Notes: generated from the sequence alone by a model not told the origin. A DNA stretch of 64,000 nucleotides from Epiperipatus broadwayi (GCA_028023455.1 JAQFVV010012477.1:5326751-5390750), one strand, 5' to 3'; counted from the first letter of the stretch, positions 47,393 through 59,439 are shown. Made by a program: numbers and translations.

Positions 47393-47811
47393 TTAAACCA
47401 TTAACCATCACATGATCATCATTTATCCTTACACAAGCTAAAACTCTCCAAACAGTAGTGCTACTTAGTGCAAGCCATAGTAATTAATGGATGCTAGAAG
47501 GTTTGTGTCTACTTATCCAATATCACAGACTACTTTCTAGCTTATGGATTTCATTACTGAGGAACCTTGGATCTGAGAACACTGCACCTTGATCTTAGGA
47601 TATAATGCAACCCTCGAGCAGCCATATTTTACCTTTTTAGTTAGCTATAAAGCTTTGAGTTCAAAATGAAAACACAATAATGTTTTCAATTCAAGTTCAT
47701 CTGTTTTTATAGTCTTATAGATCTGAACTCAGTTCAGCATCTAAACATTGTGGAATCTTGGATTCCTTAATTAGCACAGTCACCATAATTCTATTGGGTA
47801 GGATTGGTATT
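47393..47811 (+). repeat. Dispersed repeat family K (copy 2)
   Basis: Shares ordered blocks with 15064-15425, including TCTGAGAACACTGCACCTTG, CTTAGGATATAATGCAACCC and TAGATCTGAACTCAGTTCAG. It is head-to-tail with copy 3; the common leader ATTAAACCATWAWSATCAC starts at 47393 and 47812. Confidence 0.83.
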
Positions 47812-48245
47812 AAACCATAATGATCACATGATCACCATTTTTTATGTTTACACAAGCTAATAGCATAGAGGCAAAACTCTCCATACAGTAGGACACTCAG
47901 TGCAAGCCATATTAATTAAATGAATGCTAAAAGATTTGTGCATAAAATCCCTATCTAGTGCCTACTCATCCAACAACATAGACTACTTTTTAGATTGTGG
48001 CTTTCATCAGTGAGGATCCTTGGATCAGAGAGCATTGTACCTAGATCTTAGAATATCATGTAACTCTTCAGAAGCCACATTTTATCTTTTTAAACTAACT
48101 ATAAAACTTTGAGTCCAAAAATGAAAACACAGTTGGATGAGTAGGCACTAGATAGGGATTTTATGCACACACCTTCTAGTATCCATTGATTACTATGATC
48201 TGCATTAAGTGGTTCTACTATATAGAGAGTTTTGCCTCTGTATAA
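47812..48245 (+). repeat. Dispersed repeat family K (copy 3) with inverted end
   Basis: Direct copy from about 47812 to 48130. Then 48131-48245 is the reverse complement of the family start: GAGTAGGCACTAGATAGGGA pairs with TCCCTATCTAGTGCCTACTC near 47950, and GAGAGTTTTGCCTCTG pairs with the AGAGGCAAAACTCTC at 47876. The copy could fold into a stem of about 115 bp with a loop of roughly 160 bp. Confidence 0.82.
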
Positions 48246-48849
48246 ATAAAAAGTTCATTATGAATAAAAATATTCAGATTTTATTACAATTCTTAAAAAA
48301 AAGTAAGATAAAAGACATTGATTATATTTGTTAAAAAAATAGAACAATTTCAAAACTAATCTCAAATATTTTTAATCTCATGCTTATTTCAAAGTAAATC
48401 TATAAAGACATTTTATATATATATATAATGACAGAAACTTTCATAATATTTACAGTAAAAAACATAAACCATGATTTTAGGTTTATTTCTTTCATAACGT
48501 TATTCATTATAAGGCCTTATTGCCTTTAAAAATATAACAACCCTCCTTCACCATTTGTGAAGGATACATCTCATTACAATAATATTTTTTGATTTTATAT
48601 TCAGAATAGAGGCCTTTATTTTATCAATTTATATCAATAGATCTTCACTTTTTTTTAAAAAAAAATTAAATGGTTTGTTGGTCATGATATCTGGGCCCTG
48701 CAATCTATTAAAACCACAGCTTTTTAGTTTGTATATAACAGCTCTAAATCACCCAGGTCATTTCTAGCTAAGAATAATTAGATACTAATTATGGGCCAAT
48801 TGTTTGTGGATGGCTAAGTTGGAAATGGCTGACTAACTAATAAAGAACC
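48246..48849. other. AT-rich non-coding stretch
   Basis: Short AT microsatellite near 48414-48427. No gene or clear repeat seen. Confidence 0.45.
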
Positions 48850-48959
48850 TTAAGTCTGGTTATGACATGACAAAATATCTAATGACTTGAATTTGAACTG
48901 GTTGCCATGGGTTCAAATTCAAGTCATGGAACATTTTATCATATCATAACCAGACTTAA
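48850..48959. repeat. Near-perfect 110-bp hairpin
   Basis: Two 49-nt arms, about 43 positions complementary, around a 12-nt loop TGGTTGCCATGG. The arms begin TTAAGTCTGGTTATGA and end GACTTGAATTTGAAC. The first and last four bases are TTAA; the right TTAA is also the target site of the adjacent piggyBac-like element. It may be a tiny MITE or a hairpin RNA locus. No transcription evidence is possible from sequence alone. Confidence 0.85.
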
Positions 48960-49732
48960 CCCTTTAACCGCTAATTATATTATTGGTTATATGAGGTAAA
49001 AATCAAATCTTTTAATTGGCCAACTCACAAACTGGAGACAAAGCCTATTGTTAAAACATATTCGCCTATAATATTAAATTCAACTCAGATACGTTTATAA
49101 AAAGTATATTACTAATTTTTCAGGTTATGAAAGAGAACGAAAGTTCTTTCAAAAATAAATTGCTATTTATTTATTATAAAATATATTCAATTTCGGCAAA
49201 CTTAAAGTGAAGGTCTAAACAAAAAAGTGCTGACGCAAACGCTTTTTTTCAATTTTACGTTATGGAAAAGTAAAGATTTCTTTTTGCTAAATCTTAAATA
49301 TTTTTACTAAAATCTTCAATATTTTTCGAAAATAATTTTGTTTTTTTAGTATATTTTATTAAAAAACTATTTTAATTTCTCAAATTATATTTTTTTAATA
49401 CTTAAATTGCATTCGAGATGAAAATCTCAACGTTTTTCTTTATTTTCTTTGATCAGGCGGTTTCTTTGTTCTTTCCAGCCAATCAGAATGTCTTTTTCAG
49501 CTGAGAGCTGGCTGACAGCCAATCACCGACAAACTTCTTTCTTTGTTTAGTTTTAAATGCGGTTTTTTTGATTTTTTACTTGTAAAATAATTCGGAAGAG
49601 GGCACCATCTTACAGAACTTTTAAAAACCTAATCAATAACTGTCAAACGAATATTCTAGCCTTAAAACTAGAAGAATTAGAGTGACGTCAGATGTTGACA
49701 AGATACCTCGTAAGAGGCGGTTAAAGAATTAA
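48956..49732. mobile_element. piggyBac-like non-autonomous element
   Basis: Flanked by TTAA on both sides (48956-48959 and 49729-49732). Terminal inverted repeats are CCCTTTAACCGC at the left and, complemented, TTCTTTAACCGC at the right (10 of 12 match). TTAA targets and CCCT-type ends are hallmarks of piggyBac elements. The interior of about 770 bp has no transposase frame. It contains two CCAAT-box-like sites (GCCAATCA near 49479 and 49518) and a TGACGTCA near 49683, which may be chance. The superfamily assignment follows from the ends and target only. Confidence 0.75.
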
Positions 49733-50768
49733 TATATAATTATATAGAATATAAACAGTAGTATAATTTAAGTTAAGTAGAGATTTATTTTATATGTCTA
49801 AAATGTAAGAGAATTATGTTTCTTTAAATTTATATTTATATTTAATAGCTTAATAATTATAATTCTAATTTAAAAAAATTATCTTCTTATTTGTTGATTA
49901 TAAATTAATTTCAAATATTTATTTTTATTTTATTCTTTTAAAATAATGTGAATGAATAAGTAGATTCATTTTTATTATATTTTTTATATTAATTAACTAT
50001 TTTTTTTATATAAAGATTAATTATATCCTGAATTGTCTTATATTTTGAAAAGTGCCTATGTATTACAACACGTTTGTGTTACATAAATATACATTTTAGA
50101 TTCAGCATCTGAAAGGTGAGGTTCAATGTACAATCATCTATTTAATTTAAAAATTAATTTTATTTGAGACCTATTGCATAAGGCATAATCAGATCATATA
50201 AAATCTTTATGGTGTTTGCCACATATATAAATTTTTATCTAATTTTATGTTTGCTAATAAATGTTGAATTAATTTAAAACAAGTAAACTTCAATTCAACA
50301 ATGTTAATTTATTAGTTAATAGTACTTGAATAGAATATTATACATGAAATGATTATACTACATAATTCATTAAAAAAAATTAAAAAATGGTTTTTAAAGT
50401 CCAACAACAGGATGGGTAAGAGTGTAATTAAATATTTTCTTTGTATTGAATTTAATATTTATTACTGACCAGGTATAGATTTTCATACAGCAATAAATTA
50501 ACTGATCTGACATTCTTAAATGCTTAATAAATAATTAGAAGGTTATTGTATATTGTTAATTATAAGTAACAAGACAGATTATATCTGAACTGATTCAATG
50601 ATTGATAAAGGTACAAGGATGATAATTATTAAAGATAAGTAAGGTAATTGCAATTAAATATTCATATATTTTCTTTTAATTATTATTGATTAAAATATAT
50701 ATTATATTAAGTCAGTATTCAGCCATAAAGATTGTAATCTTATATGAATATAGAGATTTGGTAATAAT
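49733..50768. other. AT-rich non-coding stretch
   Basis: No gene or clear repeat seen. Confidence 0.45.
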
Positions 50769-51960
50769 AAATTTTATTCTGTTACAAATTAGAGTGATTT
50801 GCTTTAATGATTTTTAAAATTTGTTGATGCAAATTGTAAATCCAGTTTAGATATTAAATTGTAATATTAATATTTGATTATAATAAACAATAATAATCTT
50901 TTATATGTCTTGACAATTATACTTTAAAGTTTTAACAACTTAGCTTTATTAAACTGAGAAGTAATTGGGGGTAATTTGTTCATAGCATTTGAACAAGCAT
51001 CAAATAGGAATATATTATTTATTTTATATATGATGTGATTGGATATTATAAATTGTAATTTTATCTAATAGAATGATTTTATTTTATAGTATTTTAAGTT
51101 GTCAAAATTGAAGAGATGTGTTAGGTTAATTGATTTTGTACTACTAGTAAGTATTTAATCTTATTATAATTGACTTAAAGAGTATATTGATATTATTGGA
51201 ATAGCATGACTGAGTTAGCATTATTTTAGTTGTAATTGACAAACAATTAGCGAGTCATATATTTATTTAGATATCATTGATATTTTAGGTTTGTAGAGCA
51301 TATTAAATTATCTCATCCATCCATAAATCATTTTGTTTAAGTATAAATATAAATAACACTTAAATTTTAGCATAAGTTTGTGTTATTATAAACAGAGTTT
51401 TGATTCATAAGGAATATTAAGGTTTATTTGTCTAATTCTTTGTCATTATTTTTATTCTATTATAAGTTTTTATATAATAGTCATAGATTGTTGCTTATAA
51501 GATAATGATATTTGGTTTTATTGTTTTATCTTTAACCTATTGTAAATAATGTTCTTATTTTAGAGAGCTTGAAACAATGATTTTACTTATTTTCTATCCA
51601 TTCTAAGTGCTGTATGAATTTATGAGATTGAAACAAAGATTATTATCATTGTTTTAGTGAATTATTCGATTGTTATTCATTGATTGATATTCACTTTACT
51701 TTAATTTATTATTTTCATTCTGTTATAAATGACACTACAATTCATGGGCATTATTAAATTAGGATTACTCTTCCTTGGTTCATATTTTTATTCTGTCACA
51801 AATGGTGATCAATAATTAGGCTATGACTAAGAATACAATATGACCCATATTTTATTCTGTTATAAATGGCATCCAACCAACAACTGGGCTATGTTTTCAT
51901 TCAGATTATATTAAAGTTAACATTTCCCATTGTCATCACTTTTATTCTTTTACAATATAT
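50769..51960. repeat. Degenerate spaced motif, possibly old satellite
   Basis: TTTTATTCTGTTATAAATG-like sequence recurs at about 50771, 51450, 51711, 51788, 51850 and 51937, with spacing of roughly 60-90 bp in the last part. It could be a decayed tandem array. There is no coding capacity. Confidence 0.5.
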
Positions 51961-51974
51961 AGAAATTAATAAAA

Positions 51975-52205
51975 TTACATTTTTATAAATCTCCCCACAT
52001 ACACTTTAATGCAATTTTTACATAATTTCTCCCTTATTTTTCTAATACTTTTGACTGTCCTGCAGTCTTCACCAGAGTTTTTTATAAGAAGGTCACAAAA
52101 AGCTCTGATGAAGACTGCAGAACAGTCGAAACTATTAAAAAAATAAAGGAGGAATTATATAAAAATTGCATTAAAGTTTATATGAGATTTATAAAAAAGT
52201 AATAT
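51975..52205. repeat. Inverted repeat with hammerhead-like core
   Basis: Arms of about 90-100 bp (left to about 52080, right from about 52097) are reverse complements: ACTTTAATGCAATTTTTA at 52002 and its counterpart near 52180, CTGCAGTCTTCACCAGAG and its counterpart near 52110. On the plus strand, CTGATGA (52105-52111), stem GACTG/CAGTC (52113-52117, 52123-52127) and GAAAC (52128-52132) match the hammerhead core boxes, with one extra A before the stem. A stem III and a cleavage site could not be identified. The left arm carries a mutated version on the minus strand. Confidence 0.7.
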
Positions 52206-52514
52206 ATATGAAATATATGAAGAAATGCAAAAAATAAAAAATAAAAGAGAAGATATAAGAATAAATTAATAAAAAATGCAATTTTCATGTTCATTTCATA
52301 TTGCAACTATTTGATGATATAATATAGAGTCATAAAATCCAGTGAAATTATTGATAATAAATTTAATTTCAATTAGATATCAAATCTTTTTTATATTATC
52401 ATCAATCTTCACCACATCAGTTATTTGGAAAAAAGTGTAACCACAATATATAGTTATATGAATAATTTTAATATCACAGTAATTACATATGTTTAAAAAG
52501 TCAGTTAGGTACTT
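52206..52514. other. AT-rich non-coding stretch
   Basis: No gene or repeat recognised. Confidence 0.45.
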
Positions 52515-53335
52515 ATCTGAAATCCAGGCACAGCCGCTTGATGGCATTGTTTCTGTGCAAAAACATAGAAATATGCCTTTTATGTAGCTGAATTTATGGC
52601 ATATAGAACAATTCTGTTCATATCAGCCATTAGCATGCATAGATGGCATTTTCACACCAATATTACAGCCCTCTGGTGTGCTTCTTGGCACTTTGGAAAT
52701 AGCAAACACTTCAAAGCTTGCTACCATATGATGTGAGGGTGTATGGAATTCAACTGGCCATAACTGTTTTAATGTGCATTTGAAGTAATGATGTTGCACC
52801 CTACCTGACATACTATTACATAGCAATAATTGTAAGACCATCACAGTGCTTCTCTACAGATTGTAGAATGTGAAACAAATTGCAAAAGGGTAGGTCCCAG
52901 TTCTATTTCACATAAGTCACATGTTATAGGTTGTTTTGTAAATCATAATGTCAGTTGTATGAGAGTAATGCATGTTTTGACATACTGTTTGTCTTCGGAT
53001 CTGTTTCAGATCTGGCTAAAAGCAGACTGTGGCCACTGTTTTCCAATGCTACATGCTGAAATATATAATGTAATTAAAAAATGTAATGTAAATAATGTTT
53101 AATATCATTTTAAAAATGTAATATTTTAAAATATTGTTTAAAAAAAATAGCGTAAAATAAAAAAATTAATTTTGTTTCATATTTTAAAAATGTAATATTT
53201 TAAAATATTATTTTAAGAAAAATAAATTTTGTTTTGTAAATTTTTCGATAAAAAAAATCTCGGCCCAGTAACATTACATTTCATTATTTTTGTACAGAAA
53301 CAATGCCATCAAGTGGCCGTACCCAGATTTCAGAT
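52515..53335. mobile_element. Non-autonomous TIR element C
   Basis: Terminal inverted repeats of about 48 bp: left ATCTGAAATCCAGGCACAGC then CGCTTGATGGCATTGTTTCT, right complement ATCTGAAATCTGGGTACGGC then CACTTGATGGCATTGTTTCT. No transposase frame and no clear target-site duplication. A partial relative lies at 37966. The internal 53060-53240 region is a short internal duplication (AAAAATGTAATATTTTAAAA). Confidence 0.83.
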
Positions 53336-55302
53336 GATTACCATCGGTTATTTTAATGATAATGATTTGATACTAGTACATGTGTTTTTTATTTTTATGT
53401 AAAATATATCATTAATATTTGATTAAATCAAGTTTTTTTTCACACCCTCTCATTGATTCAATGAGAAAGATGGCAGTTGTTAATTTATGACAATTAAAAC
53501 AGCAGAAGAGAAATTGTGACACTTTTTATTATGATTTATAAAGTAACTACTTTTTGATAATAATTTTTTATAATAATAAATAAGATCCCAAGTTGTAAAA
53601 AATGTAAAATAAATTTATTATTATTTAAAATAGTTTTTAAAAACTAAAAAGTTGCAGGAAAAAAGTATTTAAGAAATATTTTAAATATATCCATGCTTAT
53701 CTACTGTAAATATATTTATGTTTTTGTTGATTAGTTTTTAAATTAAAAAAATGTTGATGTTGTATATAATATATATGTATTTGTTAAAACATTTTTATTA
53801 TTACATTTGTGTTTAAAATATATAGTATTGTATAGCATTATATACAATTTATGGATTTATGTTATCCATGAGATTTGGGACAAAATACCACAGAGATGGC
53901 AAATTCCTCTGTATTATTTTCATCTAATGATAATGTATTTTTCTACTACAAAGAATAACTTATTGAATAATTTGTAGTATTTTTTAAATCAATGCTTTCA
54001 TTCCAAAGCAAATCAATTCATTTTGAAATGACAAAATAAACAGATGTTGTATTTGAATAAAATCTTTCTCATTGTTTATTTAGTTATTTGAGTAAGCAAT
54101 CTAAAAAAAACAATTTTTGACTACCATGTTTATGTTTTCTCTCTCATTATCTTTTTTAAATGTGGCTCTATTTTTTTTTTTTTTTGTGGTACATTTTATA
54201 ATATTTCTTGCTGAGGCTGCTAATAATTATTGCCATTAAAATAACTTTCCAAATATAATATAATATACACTGCAATTATATGTAATTGTATAATTATAGT
54301 TTAATCGTTAATAAGAAATTTAAAATACTTATTGTTTAAAACAGTTAAAAGAAATGATAGAGGTTTTATATATTTTAGTTTAAATATTGATAATATTTTC
54401 AAACATTTGTTGTATTTCACGTTTTCATTAATAACTGAATTCCTAGAAATAAATGAACCCATTTTGATAGTTACTTATGAGTGCAGTTATTGGGTAATAA
54501 TAATAAAACTATTATGTAGAATAATGACTTTTCTTTATTACATGAAATAGAAACATTTTTTTAATTAAAAAAGAGTTTAATCCATATTTATTTAACAAAA
54601 TTGAGGTTTATTTTCAAGATTATTTTACCTAATAGTTTTGAATTGAATTGTAAAAGGGTGAAAATTATTTTCCAATAACATAATACTGAAGTCCTAAAAT
54701 ATTTATTTATTAAGGATAAGATCTATATAAATAAAAAAACAAAATTAGTTTGGGTTCAAACCTTTAGAATGTTTTTGAATTTCAAACTTAATTTGATTAT
54801 ATAAAGTTAAATATGGTTTTTAGATATATTATGCAAATAGTTAAAAAAACTGACAAAGATCATTAACCAAAAACTAATCCAGTGATGTGTATTATAGTAT
54901 TATTATCTGGATCCATTAATTAGCCAAACTTTTATGCCTGGAATAGAGAACATAGCAAGAAAGAAATACTGCTTATAAATAAATATTAAATTATAGTATA
55001 CATATTTTATTATGTTTTAACTTATTATATTTCATATATGGATTTGTCGTCATAATTTCCAACTTGCATTAACATCAAAAATACACTCTGTATACTCCAA
55101 AACTATATATTGCAAATTTGAGCAATCATTGGAGGAGACTGGAATATAAATAACATCATATTCATATCCCCAAGACAATTTCTAGCTATTGCTTTAATCA
55201 AATGCCAGAAACTAGTCTGAGAATTTAGATGGTTGATTACTCATGCTTACAATAGAAAATCCCGAAGTTAGAAGTAATAGGATCAATTACTGCTCTTTTG
55301 TT
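53336..55302. other. AT-rich non-coding stretch
   Basis: Poly-T run near 54172-54185. No gene or convincing repeat seen. The 72-codon frame at 54332 has no motif. Confidence 0.45.
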
Positions 55303-55394
55303 TCATATGTCATAGCATCGGCCGGGAAGTGAACCTGCTCACCTGGAACAACTGCTTGTAAGGCAGCTATGCTGACCTCTTGACCACCAATGCT
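55303..55394 (-). mobile_element. tRNA-derived SINE (copy 4)
   Basis: On the minus strand the acceptor AGCATTG pairs with CGATGCT (one G-U). The anticodon stem GCTGC/GCAGT encloses CTTACAA (UAC-like anticodon). The region between anticodon and T-arm is longer than in a normal tRNA. The B box is AGGTTCACTTCC. The tail ATGACATATGAAACAAAA is the family tail with a short A stretch. A perfect 14-bp target-site duplication CAATTACTGCTCTT flanks it (55284-55297 and 55398-55411). Confidence 0.88.
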
Positions 55395-56714
55395 TAACAA
55401 TTACTGCTCTTAATATAGATTTTGATAGTAAGCTAAGAAAAATTATGTGATGCTTTGTTTTGCATTTATATTTTGCAAAGTATTTCTATTCACTGACTTT
55501 CTTAATGAATAGAAATTTAAAGTGCATATTAATGCTTCTGTTTTATTATTTTGATCTTATCATTATTTTTTGTCTTATTTATTAATGTATGTTTACATTT
55601 TAAAGTATTTCAAATATCATTTCTTCTATATTATTAATCAATAGTTGGATATATTATTTGTTTCATCTACACTTATGACTTGCATCATTTGTTCATGTGT
55701 TTTTCTTATTTCATTATGAGAAGAAGGAAGGGTTCAGAAATAAGTAATAGATTGCAAATAATTGTAAATTGTACTGCTGTATTAATTATCAGATCATGTG
55801 ATGTTTGAGCCCAAAAAATGACAAGTTGAGCTTTGGTACAAGTTCTCAAAGTTCCACCTTCAAACATTGCATTAAATAAGTAAGATATTAATTTAAAAAA
55901 ACAATTTCTAACATAATATTCATTAATACTGATAATCTTGTTTTTTTTTTTTTTTTTGCTAGTTCTAAATCAGTATGATAAAATTATTTTCTGTAACAAG
56001 AATTTCTCACTAGAAAGTCTTTTTTTTATTAATGTATTTTGTAATAAAACATTTTACCAACAAAAATTGCACATTAAAAGGCTGGCTATATTACACTTGT
56101 AAAACATGATTAACATTTAATTAGTGAAGAAGAAACTGACAATGGAGTAACACAATACATTAGAGAATCATAATGACCCTTTGGAAGAGTAGTACATGAG
56201 TCTGTCATAAAGATACTTCAGGAGGGTCACCAAATACAGCAATGAGCAAAAAGAATACTTTTCACATATCAAAAGTACAAAAAAGAAAAATAGTTATGTT
56301 ATTGCAATTTCTATTCCTTATTAGACTTTTCTGCATTCATAATGATTAAAAATAACAAAAGAGAGAGGCAAAAATAAATTGAGGAAGAAATCAAAGTAAA
56401 TCTAGTATTTTGTCTAATATTAAAAAAATCTGCAAGTCCACAAAACTCAAATATATTGTTAAATATGTTATTTATATATTGTTAAATATACTATTAATAT
56501 ATAATTTTATTGTCATTATTATTTATCAGTTTTGTTATTAAGTATACATATATAACTAAAATCATAAATTTTTTAATATCTTTATAATCATTTTATTGAA
56601 GAAACTGTATACAATTTAAACTAATTGTTTTATATATATCTAACTGCTACAAAGTAATGTTTAAGGCTAATAAATAATTGAGATACAACTAAAAGAATAT
56701 CAAAAGGTACCCGA
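55395..56714. other. AT-rich non-coding stretch
   Basis: Poly-T run near 55940-55957. A ~30-bp AAATATAYTRTTWATATAT-like duplication at 56450-56500. No gene seen. Confidence 0.45.
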
Positions 56715-57709
56715 GTACTAAACCGGCAACACAGAGAATGTATTAGACCTTTATGTGCCTGTTCACATTCATATCAATCTGCCGCTTGTGATGTGACCAA
56801 AATAACATGTACACAGATCTTTCTTCATCAAAAAAAAACAAACAAATGTACACAGGTCTTTTTTCAGCAAAAGTCAACAATTACAAAGTTATTGGGATAT
56901 TGATACAAATGTCAACAGCCTCAGATCTAATCCATGCTCTGTGTTGCAGGACTAAAAATAAGTGAATAAATATATACCAAAGGAACAATCAATGATTTTG
57001 ATCTGTAAGTAATTTGTATAAAAATACATTAAGTACATTACCAACAAAATGGAGATCCGCAGTATAAACTTTCACTCAAAAATGAAACCACCTGATTGCA
57101 AAGGATGCTGAAATTTTCATAAAACTGTTAATAAACATTCGATGTTTTTAAATAAAGAAATTAAAGCAAAAACTGCTAATAAACATTGATTTTTTTTTAA
57201 TAAAAATTTTTTAAGAATGAAATCATGAATTAAAAAAATTAGTTATTTAAATATACACAAAACAAACAGTAAATGATTATGATTTTGAATTAATTTTGAT
57301 AAAAATACATTAACTATATTTCTACGAAACTTACCATGTAATATATACCACACAAAATGGAGATCTGCAGAAAAAATTTTCACCCAAAAATGAAAACACT
57401 TCCTGTGATTTTCATAAAACTGCTATGTTTTTTTTTTTATAAAGAAATTAACCCCAAAATTACAAAATAAAAGACATATTAATTAATATACTTTTTTAAA
57501 ATTTTTATTTATTCAGGCAGAAATATTTCTTTCATGTCTTTCAGTATTGCTAAAAATACAATAACTGAAAAATGTCCAATATGACATCAACTGTGATATC
57601 ACTGTTGTAGGACTATTTCTTTCAATATGATCTCATTGTGACATGACACATTGATTGTGGGTATGAAAAGGTCCTATCTCCCCTATCCCCCTTGTGTTGC
57701 AGGTTTATT
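56715..57709. mobile_element. Non-autonomous TIR element D
   Basis: The left end (TACTAAACCGGCAACACAGA, then TTAGACCTTT and CTTGTGATGTGAC) pairs imperfectly over about 95 bp with the right end (complement CAGTAATAAACCTGCAACAC, then TAGGACCTTTTCATACCC). An extra TIR-like piece lies inside at 56920-56957 (GCTCTGTGTTGCAGGACTAA). The interior holds two ~310-bp tandem units (AAAATGGAGATCYGCAG at 57047 and 57356) and a short GTACACAGRTCTTT duplication (56811, 56849). No transposase frame. Confidence 0.75.
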
Positions 57710-58489
57710 ACTGAAGTATATATCAAACATTTATTGCAATTATTTACAGTGATTCCATCCATTAAGGTTAGCTAGATTATAAATATTTAATTGCTATCAT
57801 TAACTACTGGCAAATTGGAAAAATATCATGTCTCATTCTAATAAAGTTGAGACACATTGATTTGACTTATAAAAGATCTGATACCATTTGGTGCCAGATG
57901 TTTCTCATTCCACACTTGGATGGGCATGATTATATACTGCAAAATGGAAAAGGAATACATATTCTTATCAGAGTATTATTAATATGATTTAGCAATATTT
58001 GATATCACAAATAAATCTCTATTTTATCTTACTATTAACAATCGGATATACTGACTAATTACTTTAGTAATTTTTGCTATTTGTTTATGTTATTATGGCT
58101 TCAGTGGTCAGCTATACTATATTCTGAATCCAATTTGTAGAATTCTACAATTTGGACAATTCCATTATTACTAATTATTATCTATTATAAATTATTTATA
58201 ATTGTATAAAATAATGAATTGTTCATTTACAAAATGTAAAGAAGTAGAGAGGCTGCAATTTTTTTTTTATCAAATATAGATTTTGCTATTAAAACAAGAT
58301 TGAAATCATTGATTTAGTAACAGAGGTCATGTGACATTCAAGCTTTAGAAATGACAGATTGTGTTTTGATTTTAAGAATATTTAACATTTGAATCTGTCA
58401 CTCTATCACTGTTCCAAATCATACAGATTATATTACTGTTAACTTCTGAAATTTTAAGAAACATATTTGTTATCAGATTAAAAAGGGAG
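57710..58489. other. AT-rich non-coding stretch
   Basis: No gene seen. 58320-58440 shares GGTCATGTGACATTCAAGC and neighbouring sequence with 45678. Confidence 0.45.
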
Positions 58490-58830
58490 TTGTATTGTTT
58501 TATTGATAAATTCAAACACCAGAAACAGATCTGTGGATATGGAGGTTATTGCAATATAACATTTGATGCCCATTGATAACTCAGGTATACAATAGATAGC
58601 TTTATAATGAAATTAAAGAGTTGCTTCAGAAGTATATGAGTATGTATATGACAAAATCATATGATGCTGTTTTTGGTATCAACTTATTAATACATATAAC
58701 ATTTCTTATTTTTGTTATTCCTATTCTATGTTCACTTATCTTGTGTTTGTTGATTTTCCAATCTGTTTTCTTTGAATATTTGGTTGTCACATGCAGTGAT
58801 TAAATTTTTTTAATATAAAATTAAACAAAT
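58490..58830 (+). repeat. Diverged duplicated segment, family M (copy 1)
   Basis: Shares ordered blocks with 59440-59770: CAGAAACAGATCTGTGG-like, AGTATATGAGTATGTA-like, TATTAATACATAT, TTTGAATAT...CA-GCAGTGATT-like and TATAAAATTAAA. It is non-coding. Confidence 0.6.
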
Positions 58831-59439
58831 GAAGGCCTTTAATTGAGGGAAGAGGATTACAATGGGCAACAATTTTCAATTCTCTGATTATAAAATTGAC
58901 ATTAAAATGATCTACAAAGGCTTATATAATAATCAATTTTGAAATATATTATCTATATGTCTTCATGAAAATATTTTATTTTTGATTTCTAATATTTCAT
59001 GTTTTAATAATTTAAAAATTTATTAGAGTTGATGATATAATTTTAAAACCGATGTTAAAGAATATTTTAAGAAAAAGATAAGCAATGATAAATTATCTTA
59101 ATGATCAATTAGAAAAAGAAAAGCTTTAACCTTTTTCACATGCATCTTAAACATTTATATAATAGCCAAACAACGTAGTTTGTGATTACAGAGGGATCTC
59201 TCAAACCTCAGCACAAGATAGAGACGTTACAAAGATAAGAGCGACCATTTTCTCTTTAACAGAAATTCTTAATTATATAGGCCAATCTAGTATCTTGATT
59301 TGAGAGTGTAAATTATATGATCAAGCGTTATTTATTATGCATTTGTCTGGAATTGTTATTTCATCTGTGCATGAAGAGAGAGCTAAGTACATGCATGTTA
59401 ATTATAGGTTTGAGTTTCATTTAAATTAATTTTCACTGT
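58831..59439. other. AT-rich non-coding stretch
   Basis: No gene or repeat recognised. Confidence 0.45.

Noticed and set aside
49440-49740. Host gene promoter (CCAAT boxes, CRE)
   Set aside because: The motifs lie inside a TTAA-flanked transposon and no downstream coding sequence was found, so I treat them as part of the element.
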